DNA of 64,000 nucleotides from Bacillus sp. OK048. Lineage in GTDB: Bacteria; Bacillota; Bacilli; Bacillales; Cytobacillaceae. The notes beneath the pieces are model-generated. The model searched no databases and was not told the origin of the DNA. It saw only the letters and a program-made list of their open reading frames with translations. Position 1 is the stretch's first letter, and each line of letters starts with the position of its first letter. The stretch covers positions 415,916-479,915 of the forward strand of contig NZ_FNHN01000003.1 of NCBI RefSeq assembly GCF_900103525.1, given 5' to 3'. Below, piece by piece: positions 20,490-29,873 of the stretch. Position numbers and translations under genes: made by a program.

Positions 20490-20840
20490 TTAGGCCACCC
20501 CCAATCTTTGCAATGCAAACTCTTCAGTCGGTTCCAGTTTAATGATTTTGAAGATCCCCGACATATCGAATAATCGTTGTATTGCAGGGGAAATCGCACA
20601 TACGACCATTTCACCATGCACCTGCTTTATTTGCTTATATCGCCCTAAAATGACACCTAATCCAGAGCTATCCATAAAAGAAAGCTGTTCTAGATTTAAA
20701 ACTATATGACGAATATCATTCTTTTCAATTGCTTTAGTAGCTTGTTCTCGTAATTCGTCCGCCGTATGATGATCAAGTTCACCACTTAATCGCAAGCATA
20801 AAACATCATGTTTTATTTCCATTTCAATGTTAAGACTCAC
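20490..20840 (-). CDS. spoIIAA: Anti-anti-sigma factor SpoIIAA
   Basis: This is the STAS-domain partner that frees sigma-F from SpoIIAB when dephosphorylated by SpoIIE. The 116-residue product has the phosphorylation motif MDSSGLG with Ser58, the residue phosphorylated in B. subtilis. It is the first gene of the sigma-F operon, with AAGGAGG before its start and a sigma-H-like promoter upstream. Confidence 0.96.
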   Translation of the reverse strand: MSLNIEMEIKHDVLCLRLSGELDHHTADELREQATKAIEKNDIRHIVLNLEQLSFMDSSGLGVILGRYKQIKQVHGEMVVCAISPAIQRLFDMSGIFKIIKLEPTEEFALQRLGVA

Positions 20841-20875
20841 TATCCCTAGCCTCCTTCATCTGGTATAGTGAGTCA

Positions 20876-20903
20876 ATTCGTTATCGTTAGAGTAATCTCC
20901 TTC
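20876..20903 (-). promoter_or_regulatory. Candidate sigma-H promoter of spoIIAA-spoIIAB-sigF
   Basis: On the minus strand GAAGGAGAT (one mismatch to RnAGGAwWW) is followed after 12 bases by AACGAAT (RnnGAAT). This is the arrangement of sigma-H promoters, and the spoIIA operon is sigma-H dependent in B. subtilis. Confidence 0.65.
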
Positions 20904-20960
20904 TATCAAGACAAAACTAGTTGATTTTTGCTAAAAAAAGTTGGAATTCGACAACGAAAA

Positions 20961-21078
20961 GCGGAAGCGCCTTGGGCAGGGGCGACAGGCATAAGACGAG
21001 CCGGCATGAAGGTTGCCCTTTAACCTTCTTGACGGATTGGCTTATGATCCCGAGCCCCTAGGCGCTGCAGCTAGACAT
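20961..21078. repeat. Dispersed hairpin element between dacF and spoIIAA
   Basis: The element begins GCGGAAGCGCC, ends GGCGCTGCAGCTAGAC, and its halves are imperfectly complementary. Nested pairs CATAAG/CTTATG and AAGGTT/AACCTT build one long hairpin. Elements with these end sequences are a familiar dispersed repeat of Bacillaceae as I recall. It interrupts the dacF-spoIIAA spacer. Confidence 0.7.
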
Positions 21079-21083
21079 CAATA

Positions 21084-22259
21084 CTATTTACCTGCCTTTG
21101 TAAACATTCCGAATGAACGTTTATAAAGTGTCCACCAGGTTGCTTCTTTTACATCGTTTTTCGCAACTAATTCACTTTCAAGGACTACTTTTCCATCTTT
21201 CACTAGTTTTATGGTCCCAACTTTTTCTCCTTTTTTAATTGGAGCATCAAGATTTTTATCTAGAGAAATTTTTTGTTTTACATCCTCTGTTTTTTCACCT
21301 TTCTTGGTGAGTAAAGAAAGAGGTTCACTAGTTACTGCTTCGACTTTCTTGTCTTTTCCCTTATTAACATGAGCATTGCCAATTACTTGATTTCGCTTGA
21401 ACATTGGGTGCGTTTGATATTGGGCGAACGCATAATTAAGCATTTTTGTAACTTGGGCATTTCTTTCTTTTGAAGTTGGTGCCCCAAAAACGACAGCAAT
21501 TACACGCATTCCATCCTTTTGTGCAGTTGCGGTTAAACAATACTTCGCCTCCGCGGTAAAGCCTGTTTTAAGTCCATCCACTCCTGGGTAAAAGCGAACT
21601 AATTTATTGGTATTAACAAGCCAGAACTTTTTATCTGTATTCTCACGGAGATACGCTTCATACATTCCAGTAAACTTTGTTATGTCTTCATATTTTAATA
21701 GTTCCTTGGCCATTATCGCCATATCATGTGCGGAACTATAATGACCGCTTCCTGGTAGACCTGTAGTGTTTTTAAAGATTGTATTCTTTAGCCCAAGTTC
21801 TTTTACTTTGTTATTCATCATGTCAACAAAGGCTTCTTCTGACCCGGCAATTTTCTCAGCCATCGCTACAGAAGCATCATTTCCAGAACCAATCGCAATC
21901 CCTTGGAGCATTTGCTTTACCGTCATTTCTTCTCCAGCTTCAAGGAAGATTTGCGAACCGCCCATGGAGGCAGCATACTCACTGGTTCGAACTTTTTCAT
22001 CCCATTTTAGTTTTCCTTGGTCCATTGCTTCCATAATCAGCAGCATGGTCATAATTTTTGTCATGCTTGCTGGTGGCAGCTCCTCATTACTATTTTTCTC
22101 GTAAAGAATCTGACCTGTATCACGCTCAATTAAAATCGCTGATCTTACATTTTCTGTGATATCAGTACTCGTTTTTTCTTCTGCAGATACGGATGGTATC
22201 CATAAACTTGTTAATAACAAGACTATTACGAGTAAAGAAATATATCGTTTCATACGCAT
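21084..22259 (-). CDS. dacF: D-alanyl-D-alanine carboxypeptidase DacF
   Basis: This is a forespore low-molecular-mass penicillin-binding protein that, with DacB, sets spore peptidoglycan cross-linking. The 391-residue product has a signal peptide (about residues 1-26) and the S11 motifs Ser65-Met-Thr-Lys68, Ser125-Gly-Asn127 and Lys231-Thr-Gly233, and a C-terminal amphipathic helix. In B. subtilis it precedes spoIIAA and can be read through into it; here a hairpin repeat lies between them. Confidence 0.94.
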   Translation of the reverse strand: MRMKRYISLLVIVLLLTSLWIPSVSAEEKTSTDITENVRSAILIERDTGQILYEKNSNEELPPASMTKIMTMLLIMEAMDQGKLKWDEKVRTSEYAASMGGSQIFLEAGEEMTVKQMLQGIAIGSGNDASVAMAEKIAGSEEAFVDMMNNKVKELGLKNTIFKNTTGLPGSGHYSSAHDMAIMAKELLKYEDITKFTGMYEAYLRENTDKKFWLVNTNKLVRFYPGVDGLKTGFTAEAKYCLTATAQKDGMRVIAVVFGAPTSKERNAQVTKMLNYAFAQYQTHPMFKRNQVIGNAHVNKGKDKKVEAVTSEPLSLLTKKGEKTEDVKQKISLDKNLDAPIKKGEKVGTIKLVKDGKVVLESELVAKNDVKEATWWTLYKRSFGMFTKAGK

Positions 22260-22284
22260 AACCCTCCATTCTTTATATAGATTC

Positions 22285-22313
22285 CATTTTTTCCAAATTC
22301 AACAACTTTATAC
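22285..22313 (-). promoter_or_regulatory. Candidate sigma-F promoter of dacF
   Basis: On the minus strand GTATA is followed after 14 bases by GGAAAAAATG, close to the sigma-F pattern GYWTA-N15-GGnrAnAnTw. The spacing is one base short. dacF is a sigma-F target in B. subtilis. Confidence 0.4.
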
Positions 22314-22334
22314 AGTATTTTCCTGATATAAAAT

Positions 22335-22366
22335 AAAAAAAAGTCCAGGAACTATTCCTGAACTTT
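22335..22366 (-). terminator. Terminator of the drm-punA-pdp unit
   Basis: On the minus strand AAAGTTCAGGA pairs with TCCTGGACTTT around a short loop, and a run of T follows. It lies just after the pdp stop. Confidence 0.75.
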
Positions 22367-22378
22367 AAGTTTCAATAA

Positions 22379-23683
22379 CTATTCTGTTATTTCTTCATGA
22401 ATTAGGATTGGCGCCTCCACTTTTTCAGACGAAACGATAATATTTTCATAAAGCATTGTTTTTACTTCACTTACATTTTCAAAATTACTGTAAATCGTTA
22501 CTAATGATTCGCCTTTTTTCACTTGATCGCCGATTTTCTTTCTTAAGACAAGCCCTACAGCTAAATCAATTACGGACTCTTTTGTCGCTCTTCCTGCTCC
22601 TAATTTCATTGCAGCCGTCCCTACTTCATCTGCAACAATTTCAGAAACATAACCATCTTCTTTGGCTTCTAGCTCGAATGTAAATTGAGCTTGAGGCATT
22701 TTAGAAGGATCATCAACAATCGATGCATCTCCACCTTGTGAGCTCAGGAAGACCTTAAACTTTTCAAGTGCAGAGCCATCTTTAATGACATTCTCGAGCA
22801 TTGTGCGGGCTTCCGATAATGAACTAGCTTTTTCAGCTAGGTAAACCATATGACTTCCGAGAGTCAAACAAAGCTCGGTTAAGTCCTCTGGACCTTCCCC
22901 TTTTAGGGTATCAATCGCTTCCTTCACTTCAAGTGCATTTCCAATTGCAAACCCGAGCGGCTGACTCATGTCAGAAATAACTGCCATCGTTCTTCTGCCA
23001 ACATTGTTTCCGATCCCTACCATTGCTTTTGCCAATTCACGTGAGTCATCAATTGTCTTCATGAATGCTCCAGCGCCGGTTTTAACATCTAAGACAATAG
23101 CATCAGCACCAGCGGCAATTTTCTTACTCATGATCGAGCTAGCAATTAATGGAATACTATTTACAGTCGCCGTTACATCACGTAATGAATATAATTTTTT
23201 ATCAGCAGGAGTAAGATTACCACTTTGACCAATTACAGCAATCTTATTTTTGTTTACCAGCTCAATAAATTCTTCGTTCTCAATTTCCACATGGAAGCCT
23301 TTTACAGCTTCTAATTTGTCAATAGTACCACCAGTATGACCTAAACCGCGTCCTGACATCTTTGCAACAGGAACATCAAGTGCCGCAACAAGCGGACCAA
23401 GCACTAGCGTTGTGGTATCCCCAACTCCGCCAGTAGAATGCTTATCTACCTTTATACCTTCTATTGCCGATAAATCTATTTGATCGCCTGATTCGACCAT
23501 TGCCATCGTTAAATCTGCTCGTTCTTTTTCGGTCATTCCTTGAAAAAAGACAGCCATCGCAAATGCACTTACTTGGTAATCAGGAATCGAACCATCTGTG
23601 TACCCATTAATAATAAATTTTATTTCTTCTGCAGTCAGTTCATTACCGTCTCTTTTTTTCTCTATTAAGTCAACCATTCTCAT
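22379..23683 (-). CDS. pdp: Pyrimidine-nucleoside phosphorylase
   Basis: This enzyme splits uridine, thymidine and deoxyuridine with phosphate. The 434-residue product has the helical and glycine-rich domains of the family and the phosphate-binding signature Lys81-His-Ser-Thr-Gly-Gly near the N-terminus ([13 protein letters not shown]). The C-terminal domain carries a biotinyl-like fold. I set the start at the ATG at 23683, preceded by GGTGAT, which gives [10 protein letters not shown] as in related proteins. It closes the salvage unit drm-punA-pdp, 35 bases after punA. Confidence 0.94.
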   Translation of the reverse strand: MRMVDLIEKKRDGNELTAEEIKFIINGYTDGSIPDYQVSAFAMAVFFQGMTEKERADLTMAMVESGDQIDLSAIEGIKVDKHSTGGVGDTTTLVLGPLVAALDVPVAKMSGRGLGHTGGTIDKLEAVKGFHVEIENEEFIELVNKNKIAVIGQSGNLTPADKKLYSLRDVTATVNSIPLIASSIMSKKIAAGADAIVLDVKTGAGAFMKTIDDSRELAKAMVGIGNNVGRRTMAVISDMSQPLGFAIGNALEVKEAIDTLKGEGPEDLTELCLTLGSHMVYLAEKASSLSEARTMLENVIKDGSALEKFKVFLSSQGGDASIVDDPSKMPQAQFTFELEAKEDGYVSEIVADEVGTAAMKLGAGRATKESVIDLAVGLVLRKKIGDQVKKGESLVTIYSNFENVSEVKTMLYENIIVSSEKVEAPILIHEEITE

Positions 23684-23718
23684 CGATATCACCACTTTAC
23701 TTAGATTACCATTGCTGG

Positions 23719-24540
23719 TTATTTTCCTATCGTTTTAACAATTTCTTTTATATAGGAAAGGAAATTTGCTTTTACTCTTTCCGTTGTTTCGATTACTTCT
23801 TCATGTGATAAAGGCTGGTCAAGAATCCCTGCAGCCATATTGGTAATACATGAAATTCCAAGAACCTTCAAACCACTATGTCGAGCCACAATTACTTCAG
23901 GGACTGTTGACATCCCTACAGCATCTCCGCCAAGTGTTCGAACCATTCTAATTTCAGCAGGAGTTTCATAAACTGGTCCCGAAAAACCAAAATAGACTCC
24001 TTCTTTTACATCAATTTTTAAGCGGGCGGCAATTTCTTTCGCAGCAATCCTTAAATCTTTTGAATAGGCTTCTGACATATCTGGGAACCTCGGACCAAAT
24101 TTCGAATCATTCGGACCAATCAATGGATTTGTACCTGTAAAATTAATATGATCAGTAATAATCATCAGATCTCCGGCTACGAAGCTTTCATTCACTCCGC
24201 CAGCCGCATTTGTTACGATTAACAAGTCAACCCCTAATTCTTTCATAACACGTACTGGGAAGGTTACTTTGTCCATACCGTACCCTTCATAAAAGTGGAA
24301 ACGACCTTGCATAGCTACCACTTCTACTCCCTCTAAAATTCCAAAAACCAATTGGCCAGCATGCCCTTCTACTGTTGAAATTGGAAATTCAGGGATCTCA
24401 TTATAAGGGATTTTGACAGGATTTTCAATTTCATCGGCTAGAACACCAAGACCAGAGCCTAATATGAGTCCGATCTTTGGCGTCTTAGCATATTTCTGTT
24501 TTAAAAAATCTGAAGCATTTTGAATTTTATTGATGTCCAT
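23719..24540 (-). CDS. punA: Purine-nucleoside phosphorylase
   Basis: This is a trimeric-type purine nucleoside phosphorylase acting on guanosine and inosine. The 273-residue product has the phosphate loop GSGLG (residues 29-33), RFHFYEGY and the base-binding stretch near [11 protein letters not shown] set the start at the ATG at 24540 because GGGGA is at a suitable distance; an ATG two codons upstream is too close to it. It follows drm by 12 bases and shares its transcript. Confidence 0.94.
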   Translation of the reverse strand: MDINKIQNASDFLKQKYAKTPKIGLILGSGLGVLADEIENPVKIPYNEIPEFPISTVEGHAGQLVFGILEGVEVVAMQGRFHFYEGYGMDKVTFPVRVMKELGVDLLIVTNAAGGVNESFVAGDLMIITDHINFTGTNPLIGPNDSKFGPRFPDMSEAYSKDLRIAAKEIAARLKIDVKEGVYFGFSGPVYETPAEIRMVRTLGGDAVGMSTVPEVIVARHSGLKVLGISCITNMAAGILDQPLSHEEVIETTERVKANFLSYIKEIVKTIGK

Positions 24541-24552
24541 AGTCATTCCCCT

Positions 24553-25737
24553 TTAGGATAGTTCATTTAAAAAGCTTGTTCCGAAGTTAGGCTTTTTTAC
24601 ATTGAAGTTCTCTGCAACCGTTGCTCCAATATCTGCAAATGTTTCTCTTATTGGCAATTCTTTACCTGCTGGCAAGTTCTTAGAATAAACAACTAACGGT
24701 ACATATTCACGTGTGTGGTCGGTACCTGGTGCAACTGGGTCATTTCCATGATCAGCCGTAATAATTAACAAATCATCTTCCTTCATTTTTGCGAAAACTT
24801 CTGGTAAACGTGCATCATATTCTTCAAGTGCTTTACCATATCCCTCTGGGTCGCGGCGGTGTCCGTAAAGCGCATCAAAATCAACCAAATTTAAGAAACT
24901 CATACCGGTAAAGTCCATATCAAGAGTTTGGACAAGTTTATCCATGCCGTCCATATTAGAAACCGTTCTTAGCGACTGGGTTACTCCTTCACCATCGTAT
25001 ATATCGGAAATTTTTCCAATTGCAATGACATCTAATCCAGCGTCTTTCATCTCACTCATAACCGTTCTATCAAAAGGTTTTAATGCATAGTCATGACGGT
25101 TTGATGTTCTTTTAAAATTACCTGGTTCACCCAAGAATGGTCGAGCAATCACACGGCCAACCATGTATTTTTCATCAAGAGTTAACTCGCGTGCAATTTT
25201 ACAAATCTTATATAGTTCATCCAGTGGGACAATTTCTTCATGTGCTGCAATTTGAAGTACAGAATCTGCAGATGTATAAACAATCAATGCACCGGTTTTC
25301 AAATGCTCTTCCCCTAGTTCATCAAGTATTTCTGTTCCACTAGCGGGTTTATTGCCTATAATCTTTCTTCCTGTGCGTTCCTCTATTACAGAAAGAAGTT
25401 CATCTGGGAATCCTTCAGGGAAAACACGAAAAGGTGTTTGAATATTCAAACCCATGATTTCCCAGTGACCTGTCATCGTATCCTTACCGTTTGACGCTTC
25501 CATCATTTTTGTATAGTATGCCAATGGTTTTTCTGCTTTTTCGATTCCCTTAATTTCGCGAATATTACTCAAACCCAATTTCCCCATATTTGGCATGTTT
25601 AGCCCGTTCATTCTTTCAGCAATATGTCCAAGCGTATCTGCACCTTTGTCACCAAACTTTTCTGCATCAGGTGATTCTCCAATTCCTACTGAATCCATAA
25701 CGACTAAAAATATACGTTTATATGTAGGTAATGCCAT
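24553..25737 (-). CDS. drm: Phosphopentomutase
   Basis: This enzyme interconverts ribose-1- or deoxyribose-1-phosphate with the 5-phosphate and so links nucleoside phosphorolysis to central metabolism. The 394-residue product belongs to the alkaline-phosphatase superfamily. Metal ligands are visible in [10 protein letters not shown] at the N-terminus and in [17 protein letters not shown] near the C-terminus. The ribosome-binding site AAAGGAGG is ideal. It is the first gene of the salvage unit. Confidence 0.95.
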   Translation of the reverse strand: MALPTYKRIFLVVMDSVGIGESPDAEKFGDKGADTLGHIAERMNGLNMPNMGKLGLSNIREIKGIEKAEKPLAYYTKMMEASNGKDTMTGHWEIMGLNIQTPFRVFPEGFPDELLSVIEERTGRKIIGNKPASGTEILDELGEEHLKTGALIVYTSADSVLQIAAHEEIVPLDELYKICKIARELTLDEKYMVGRVIARPFLGEPGNFKRTSNRHDYALKPFDRTVMSEMKDAGLDVIAIGKISDIYDGEGVTQSLRTVSNMDGMDKLVQTLDMDFTGMSFLNLVDFDALYGHRRDPEGYGKALEEYDARLPEVFAKMKEDDLLIITADHGNDPVAPGTDHTREYVPLVVYSKNLPAGKELPIRETFADIGATVAENFNVKKPNFGTSFLNELS

Positions 25738-25823
25738 TGTTTTTCCTCCTTTAATTACATATATTCTTAAAAATAGATTGCCCTTTTATAATTAGGATTA
25801 TGAACAAATATATTATTTCTAAC

Positions 25824-25841
25824 GTCAGAAGTCTGACTTCT
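25824..25841. promoter_or_regulatory. Overlapping palindromes upstream of drm
   Basis: GTCAGA-AG-TCTGAC and AGAAGT-CTG-ACTTCT overlap by 11 bases between the xerD terminator and drm. The symmetry and place suggest an operator, but no regulator is known to me for this sequence. Confidence 0.35.
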
Positions 25842-25872
25842 TTATTTTACTAAATTCTGATAGAATTACAAG

Positions 25873-25902
25873 AAAAAGCTTCCCATAAATGGGGCAGCTT
25901 TT
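25873..25902 (-). terminator. Terminator of xerD
   Basis: AAAAGCT and AGCTTTT flank an inner CCCAT/ATGGG stem. A T-rich run follows on the minus strand, about 38 bases after the xerD stop. Confidence 0.85.
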
Positions 25903-25939
25903 CGACATTTACCTAATTCTCATAAAAACTATCATCCTA

Positions 25940-26833
25940 TTAAGCTCTCGGATGGAATTTACTATAGACATCCTTCAACCTCGACTTCGTTACATGTGTA
26001 TATATTTGGGTGGTAGAGATGTCAGCATGTCCAAGCATTTCTTGAACCGCCTTTAAGTCAGCCCCATTTTCCAAGAGATGTGTTGCAAATGAGTGCCGTA
26101 ATGTATGAGGAGTTAATTCATTCTCAATTCCAGCTTCTATTGCCAGCTTTTTCAGGATTTTCCAAAAACCTTGTCGTGTTAGTCTCTTTCCTTGATGGTT
26201 TAAAAATAAGGCGTCGGAAGTATGATTTTTTGCAATAAAATTTATTCTACCATCTTCTATGTATCGTTTTAATGATTCTGCTGCTGTTTTTCCAATCGGA
26301 ATAATTCGCTCTTTATTCTTTTTCCCGAAGACATGGACAAATCCCATTGTTAAATTTATATGCTCGATATTGAATTGAATAAGTTCACTTACTCGAATAC
26401 CGGTTGCATAAAGAAGTTCCAGCATCGCCTTATCCCTTAAACCAAAATGTCCTTGTCCATAGGATATATCTAAAAGTTTTTCTACTTCCTCTAAGCTTAA
26501 TACAGCAGGTATTGATCTTTCTGATTTAGGTGGTTCAATTAGGACAGTCGGATCCTGATTAGTTGCATGCTCACGTAATAAATATTGATGAAAAGCGCGA
26601 ATAGAAGCAACGTGCCTTGCTATCGTTTTCGCGGATTTCCCTTGCTCCTTTAAGAAGAACAAGAATTGGACAATATGAACCCGCTGTACCTGATCCAATG
26701 ATTCGATTGCTTCAACATGTTTAATATATTGAAGATAGCTTTTCAAATCGCGTTCATAGGAAAGCAACGTATTTTTTGCCATTCTTTTTTCTATCATTAA
26801 AAACTCGATAAACTTTTCTAAATAATCATCCAT
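25940..26833 (-). CDS. xerD: Site-specific tyrosine recombinase XerD (RipX)
   Basis: This recombinase resolves chromosome dimers at dif together with CodV/XerC. The 297-residue product has an N-terminal SAM-like DNA-binding domain and the catalytic set Arg147, Lys172, His243, Arg246, His269 and Tyr278. The signatures [24 protein letters not shown] and [14 protein letters not shown] are intact. It starts six bases after the yqzK stop, with fur further upstream, as in B. subtilis. Confidence 0.95.
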   Translation of the reverse strand: MDDYLEKFIEFLMIEKRMAKNTLLSYERDLKSYLQYIKHVEAIESLDQVQRVHIVQFLFFLKEQGKSAKTIARHVASIRAFHQYLLREHATNQDPTVLIEPPKSERSIPAVLSLEEVEKLLDISYGQGHFGLRDKAMLELLYATGIRVSELIQFNIEHINLTMGFVHVFGKKNKERIIPIGKTAAESLKRYIEDGRINFIAKNHTSDALFLNHQGKRLTRQGFWKILKKLAIEAGIENELTPHTLRHSFATHLLENGADLKAVQEMLGHADISTTQIYTHVTKSRLKDVYSKFHPRA

Positions 26834-26839
26834 TTACGA

Positions 26840-27067
26840 TTACTCCCCATTTAAGTAAAACAAAATCAACCGATCCATCCAAGCTGGGCCCTCATCCTTA
26901 TTTAAATTGGCAACCTTTAAAGCAGACCCTTCTGGTGAATCATAGCGATGATAATTTTGATACTCCTCATTTACCCACATAATACCATAATAAAAGAGGA
27001 CCGTGCATCCAGTGAATAGAATAAAAACCTTTAAGGTTTGCAGTATTACTTTAATAAAAGAGAACAT
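26840..27067 (-). CDS. yqzK: YqzK family membrane protein (DUF4227)
   Basis: This 75-residue protein has one N-terminal hydrophobic segment (about residues 8-30) and a short acidic tail (WMDRLILFYLNGE). Its function is unknown. The fur-yqzK-xerD order and the sequence pattern match the DUF4227 family of bacilli. It probably shares a transcript with xerD. Confidence 0.85.
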   Translation of the reverse strand: MFSFIKVILQTLKVFILFTGCTVLFYYGIMWVNEEYQNYHRYDSPEGSALKVANLNKDEGPAWMDRLILFYLNGE

Positions 27068-27178
27068 TTACCTTCCCCCAAACAGTTTTCCTACTTAAAG
27101 ATATGCCAATTTGTCCAATTTTTATACCTAACGTACCTGTTTTAGGAGAATAAATTTTTAAGGGAAGCTAGAAATAGA

Positions 27179-27206
27179 AAAAGCCCTTTTACTTAAAAAG
27201 GACTTA
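27179..27206 (-). terminator. Terminator of fur
   Basis: On the minus strand AAGTCCTTTT pairs with AAAAGGGCTT (one G-U pair) across five bases. TTTTC follows. Confidence 0.75.
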
Positions 27207-27209
27207 TTA

Positions 27210-27665
27210 CTATTCTTCAACTTTTCCTTTATCTTTGCATCGATAACAAATGCCATGGAATGTCAGGCGGTGATCTTTAATTATGAAATTCCATCTGCGT
27301 TCAACTGTTGCCTCAACATCTTCAAGAAGATCCTCTTGAATTTCATCAACTGCCCCGCATTCAATACATACGAGGTGATGATGAAAATGTGCTGCTCCTT
27401 CTTGCCGAAGGTCATAACGAGATACTCCATCACCAAAGTTAATTTTATCAACAATTTTCAATTCTGTTAGTAATTCAAGTGTACGATACACAGTTGCTAA
27501 TCCGATTTCAGGCGATTTTTCCTTAACCAGGAGGTATACATCTTCTGCACTTAAATGATCCTCTTCATGCTCTAACAATACCCGAACGGTTGCTTCACGT
27601 TGAGGTGTTAGCTTATAGCTTGATGAATGCAACTGCTTTTTAATTCTCTCAATTCTAGTTTCCAT
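27210..27665 (-). CDS. fur: Ferric uptake regulator Fur
   Basis: This is the iron-responsive repressor of iron-uptake genes. The 151-residue product has the winged helix with GLATVYRTLELL, the metal-binding HFHHHLVC stretch (His93-His97 region), and two CxxC pairs Cys100/Cys103 and Cys140/Cys143 for structural zinc. Synteny with spoIIM upstream and xerD downstream separates it from its paralogues PerR and Zur. A near-consensus promoter overlapped by an inverted repeat lies upstream. Confidence 0.94.
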   Translation of the reverse strand: METRIERIKKQLHSSSYKLTPQREATVRVLLEHEEDHLSAEDVYLLVKEKSPEIGLATVYRTLELLTELKIVDKINFGDGVSRYDLRQEGAAHFHHHLVCIECGAVDEIQEDLLEDVEATVERRWNFIIKDHRLTFHGICYRCKDKGKVEE

Positions 27666-27692
27666 CCCGAAGTCCCTCCCTCGCCGCTGCTA

Positions 27693-27714
27693 TTCTCATT
27701 ATAACAGATGAGAA
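27693..27714. promoter_or_regulatory. Inverted repeat over the fur promoter
   Basis: TTCTCAT and ATGAGAA are perfect inverted arms spaced eight bases apart and cover the -10 of the fur promoter. Fur-family operators are A/T-rich inverted repeats, and fur is controlled by PerR in B. subtilis, so a Fur-family regulator is a fair guess. Confidence 0.5.
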
Positions 27715-27725
27715 AGAGGTGTCAA
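27698..27725 (-). promoter_or_regulatory. Sigma-A promoter of fur
   Basis: On the minus strand TTGACA and TATAAT are both consensus and lie 16 bases apart, about 30 bases before the fur start. Confidence 0.85.
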
Positions 27726-27775
27726 AATAAAATTATTATAAACAAGTGATTATAATTAATATCACTTAATTCTTA

Positions 27776-28420
27776 TTATAAATTAAGTGAGCCCATCATT
27801 GTTTTCATTAACCACGGAGATACGTATGCCTCAACTCCAGAAGCAGCAGAAATAAGAACTACAGCTATAATGAAGGTTATGATATAGTTTTTAAAAAATG
27901 GCAGAATAGGTTGTCCATATTTCTTCAAAAATTGCTTTTTTATCATTCTCAATGAGAATATAACGGATAAAGCAGCCATCATAATGAAAACGGGAATGAT
28001 AATCAAATTTTGTGGCAAAATCGACACAATTGCAAGCAAAAATCCTTTAATACCTAATTGGCTAACTAGAAAACCTACAGTAAAACCAACCACCAAACCT
28101 TTTATGAATAATACAATGAGAATTACCGGCAGGCCAATGATTGAGATTCCTAAGATCCAAATCAGCCCGATAAACTTGCTATTATGAAGAAAGCTTTGTG
28201 CAAATAAATCACTATTTTCTGCCACTTTTCCATTTAGAATTTGACCAAAGAATTGTGATAGGTAGTAAAATAAATCTTCCTTTTGGGTGATACTCATGCT
28301 ATTCACAACAATAGCTCCAAAAATAACACCCATTAAAAATAAAATAACAATAAATAAAAAAATTGAGGAATGTTCACGGAAATAACTGGCGGCATCGGTC
28401 TGGTACAATCGTTTCTTCAT
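27776..28420 (-). CDS. spoIIM: Stage II sporulation protein M
   Basis: This is a membrane component of the SpoIID-SpoIIM-SpoIIP machine that remodels peptidoglycan during engulfment. The 214-residue product has a cytoplasmic N-terminus and five hydrophobic segments, with the conserved LHNSKFIGLIWILGI region in the second. It sits upstream of fur in the same direction, as in B. subtilis, and is separated from fur by the fur promoter. Confidence 0.94.
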   Translation of the reverse strand: MKKRLYQTDAASYFREHSSIFLFIVILFLMGVIFGAIVVNSMSITQKEDLFYYLSQFFGQILNGKVAENSDLFAQSFLHNSKFIGLIWILGISIIGLPVILIVLFIKGLVVGFTVGFLVSQLGIKGFLLAIVSILPQNLIIIPVFIMMAALSVIFSLRMIKKQFLKKYGQPILPFFKNYIITFIIAVVLISAASGVEAYVSPWLMKTMMGSLNL

Positions 28421-28531
28421 CTGCGGTTCCTCCTATTTCTCCTAATCAGTTAATACATTTTATGCCTTTCTAGTATTTCTATGACGATAAATTAGTAGAA
28501 TTGAATTTTAAATGAGGGAGAATTAGGCCAT

Positions 28532-28631
28532 CGCAGATATATTTGATTTATCGCAGATATAATTCCATTTACGCAGATATATTTGGTTTATCGCAGATAT
28601 ATTCCATTTAACGCAGATATATTTATTTTCT
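28532..28631. repeat. Five-copy 20-bp tandem repeat, core CGCAGATAT
   Basis: The core CGCAGATAT begins at 28532, 28552, 28572, 28592 and 28612, an exact 20-base period. Units alternate between a TTTG(A/G)TTTAT tail and a TTCCATTTA tail, which makes a 40-base super-period. The rest of the spoIIM-yqxK gap, about 290 bases, holds only this array and the yqxK terminator. A related array lies at 53821-53890. Confidence 0.92.
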
Positions 28632-28654
28632 GGTCAAAATTTGCCAAATAGGAA

Positions 28655-28693
28655 TAAAAAAACTGACAGCATTAGAGAATCCGTCAGTTTTTT
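28655..28693 (-). terminator. Terminator of nudF-yqxK
   Basis: Arms AAAACTGAC and GTCAGTTTT enclose about 15 bases with runs of A and T outside. It lies 17 bases after the yqxK stop. Confidence 0.85.
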
Positions 28694-28709
28694 CAATAGA
28701 AATATTTAA

Positions 28710-29873
28710 TTAGTCGGCTATTTTTCCGTATTTTCCGCCGCCACCAGCCGATAACGTAACTTTTCCTTCTCGGGCTTTCATAATCATGTCAGCAATCTTA
28801 GGTGGAACTACTTCGTGCAATGCCTCACCTGGAACTTCATGCAATATCGCCATTTCTGATCCAAAATGATTAACTAGCTTATCAAGCACTTTTGGTCCTA
28901 ATCCTGGGATAAATTCAAGCGGGACTTGATGGACATAAGGTGGACGTCCTTCTGGACTCTGATCGACTGTCTTCAATTCAAGGATTCGATCGGCAACACC
29001 TTTAATAATCTTTTTGTGACCACACTGACTGCAAATTTGGTCTTCCTCGCCAGCAGGATGCAAACAGTCTGCACAGACAGTTTTGTGGTATTTCCCCAGA
29101 AGTGGATCGAGACCATAGTTTGCGACAATCTGCCTGCCATCTTCCTTTTTTAATGCTTTTCCCAATTCTTTAAATGAAGGTTCCTTCATCGATATTACCT
29201 GATATTCACGGGCAATTTTCGCTAACGAGTGAGCATCAGAATTCGTCACAAATGTATAGTCGTGCAATTCCTTTATTTGGTCTGCCATTGATGTATCAGA
29301 ACTCAACCCAAGCTCAATCCCATCGATCAAATCAGGATCAAATACTTCAGTTAACGATGTATGGACACCTTTCCCATAAAGACTTTTAAAAGGCGTAAAC
29401 ACGTGGGCAGGAATAAATAATCCGCCAAGTCCTTTCACTTTTCTTTGCAATTCTAGACCTGATGCATATATCCGCTGCGAACTCAATTGAACATTTTTTA
29501 AATGACCAGATAACCAATTAGAGAACACTCTCATAACCGCTATAGTTGGAAAATAACATAGGACATGAATCGGTCCTTTACATTGTTCATCATAGATTTC
29601 TAACTCGGAACCGGGAATAACCGTTAAATCACCGAATGCCAAGCCGCCATCTGGATGTTCAACAATGTCACCACTCGAAACGAGACTTTCCATTTCTAGG
29701 ATTACTTCTGGTGAGTGGCTATCAATAATTCCAACCATATTCAGCCCTTTTTCATGCCGTGCATGCTCAATAATATTGGTAAACGTTAAAGATTTGGCAC
29801 CTGTTATTTTCACAGGCTTTCCCGTCCATGTTCTACCAATATGGATGTGTAGATCTACATAATATCGTTTCAT
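28710..29873 (-). CDS. yqxK: Endonuclease Q family protein YqxK (PHP domain)
   Basis: This protein resembles the archaeal/bacterial endonuclease Q family, which cuts at deaminated bases; the activity of the Bacillus protein is not established. The 387-residue product has the PHP metal motifs DLHIHIGR at the N-terminus, IDSHSPEV near residue 50 and a later FVTNSDAHS. A zinc ribbon follows (CADCLHPAGEEDQICSQC) and then a helix-hairpin-helix (IPGLGPKVLDKLVNHFG) near the C-terminus. The ATG overlaps the nudF stop by four bases. Confidence 0.88.
   Translation of the reverse strand: MKRYYVDLHIHIGRTWTGKPVKITGAKSLTFTNIIEHARHEKGLNMVGIIDSHSPEVILEMESLVSSGDIVEHPDGGLAFGDLTVIPGSELEIYDEQCKGPIHVLCYFPTIAVMRVFSNWLSGHLKNVQLSSQRIYASGLELQRKVKGLGGLFIPAHVFTPFKSLYGKGVHTSLTEVFDPDLIDGIELGLSSDTSMADQIKELHDYTFVTNSDAHSLAKIAREYQVISMKEPSFKELGKALKKEDGRQIVANYGLDPLLGKYHKTVCADCLHPAGEEDQICSQCGHKKIIKGVADRILELKTVDQSPEGRPPYVHQVPLEFIPGLGPKVLDKLVNHFGSEMAILHEVPGEALHEVVPPKIADMIMKAREGKVTLSAGGGGKYGKIAD

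Noticed and set aside
28532..28631. Possible CRISPR array
   Set aside because: Units repeat every 20 bases with no unique spacers, and there are no cas genes. It is a minisatellite.
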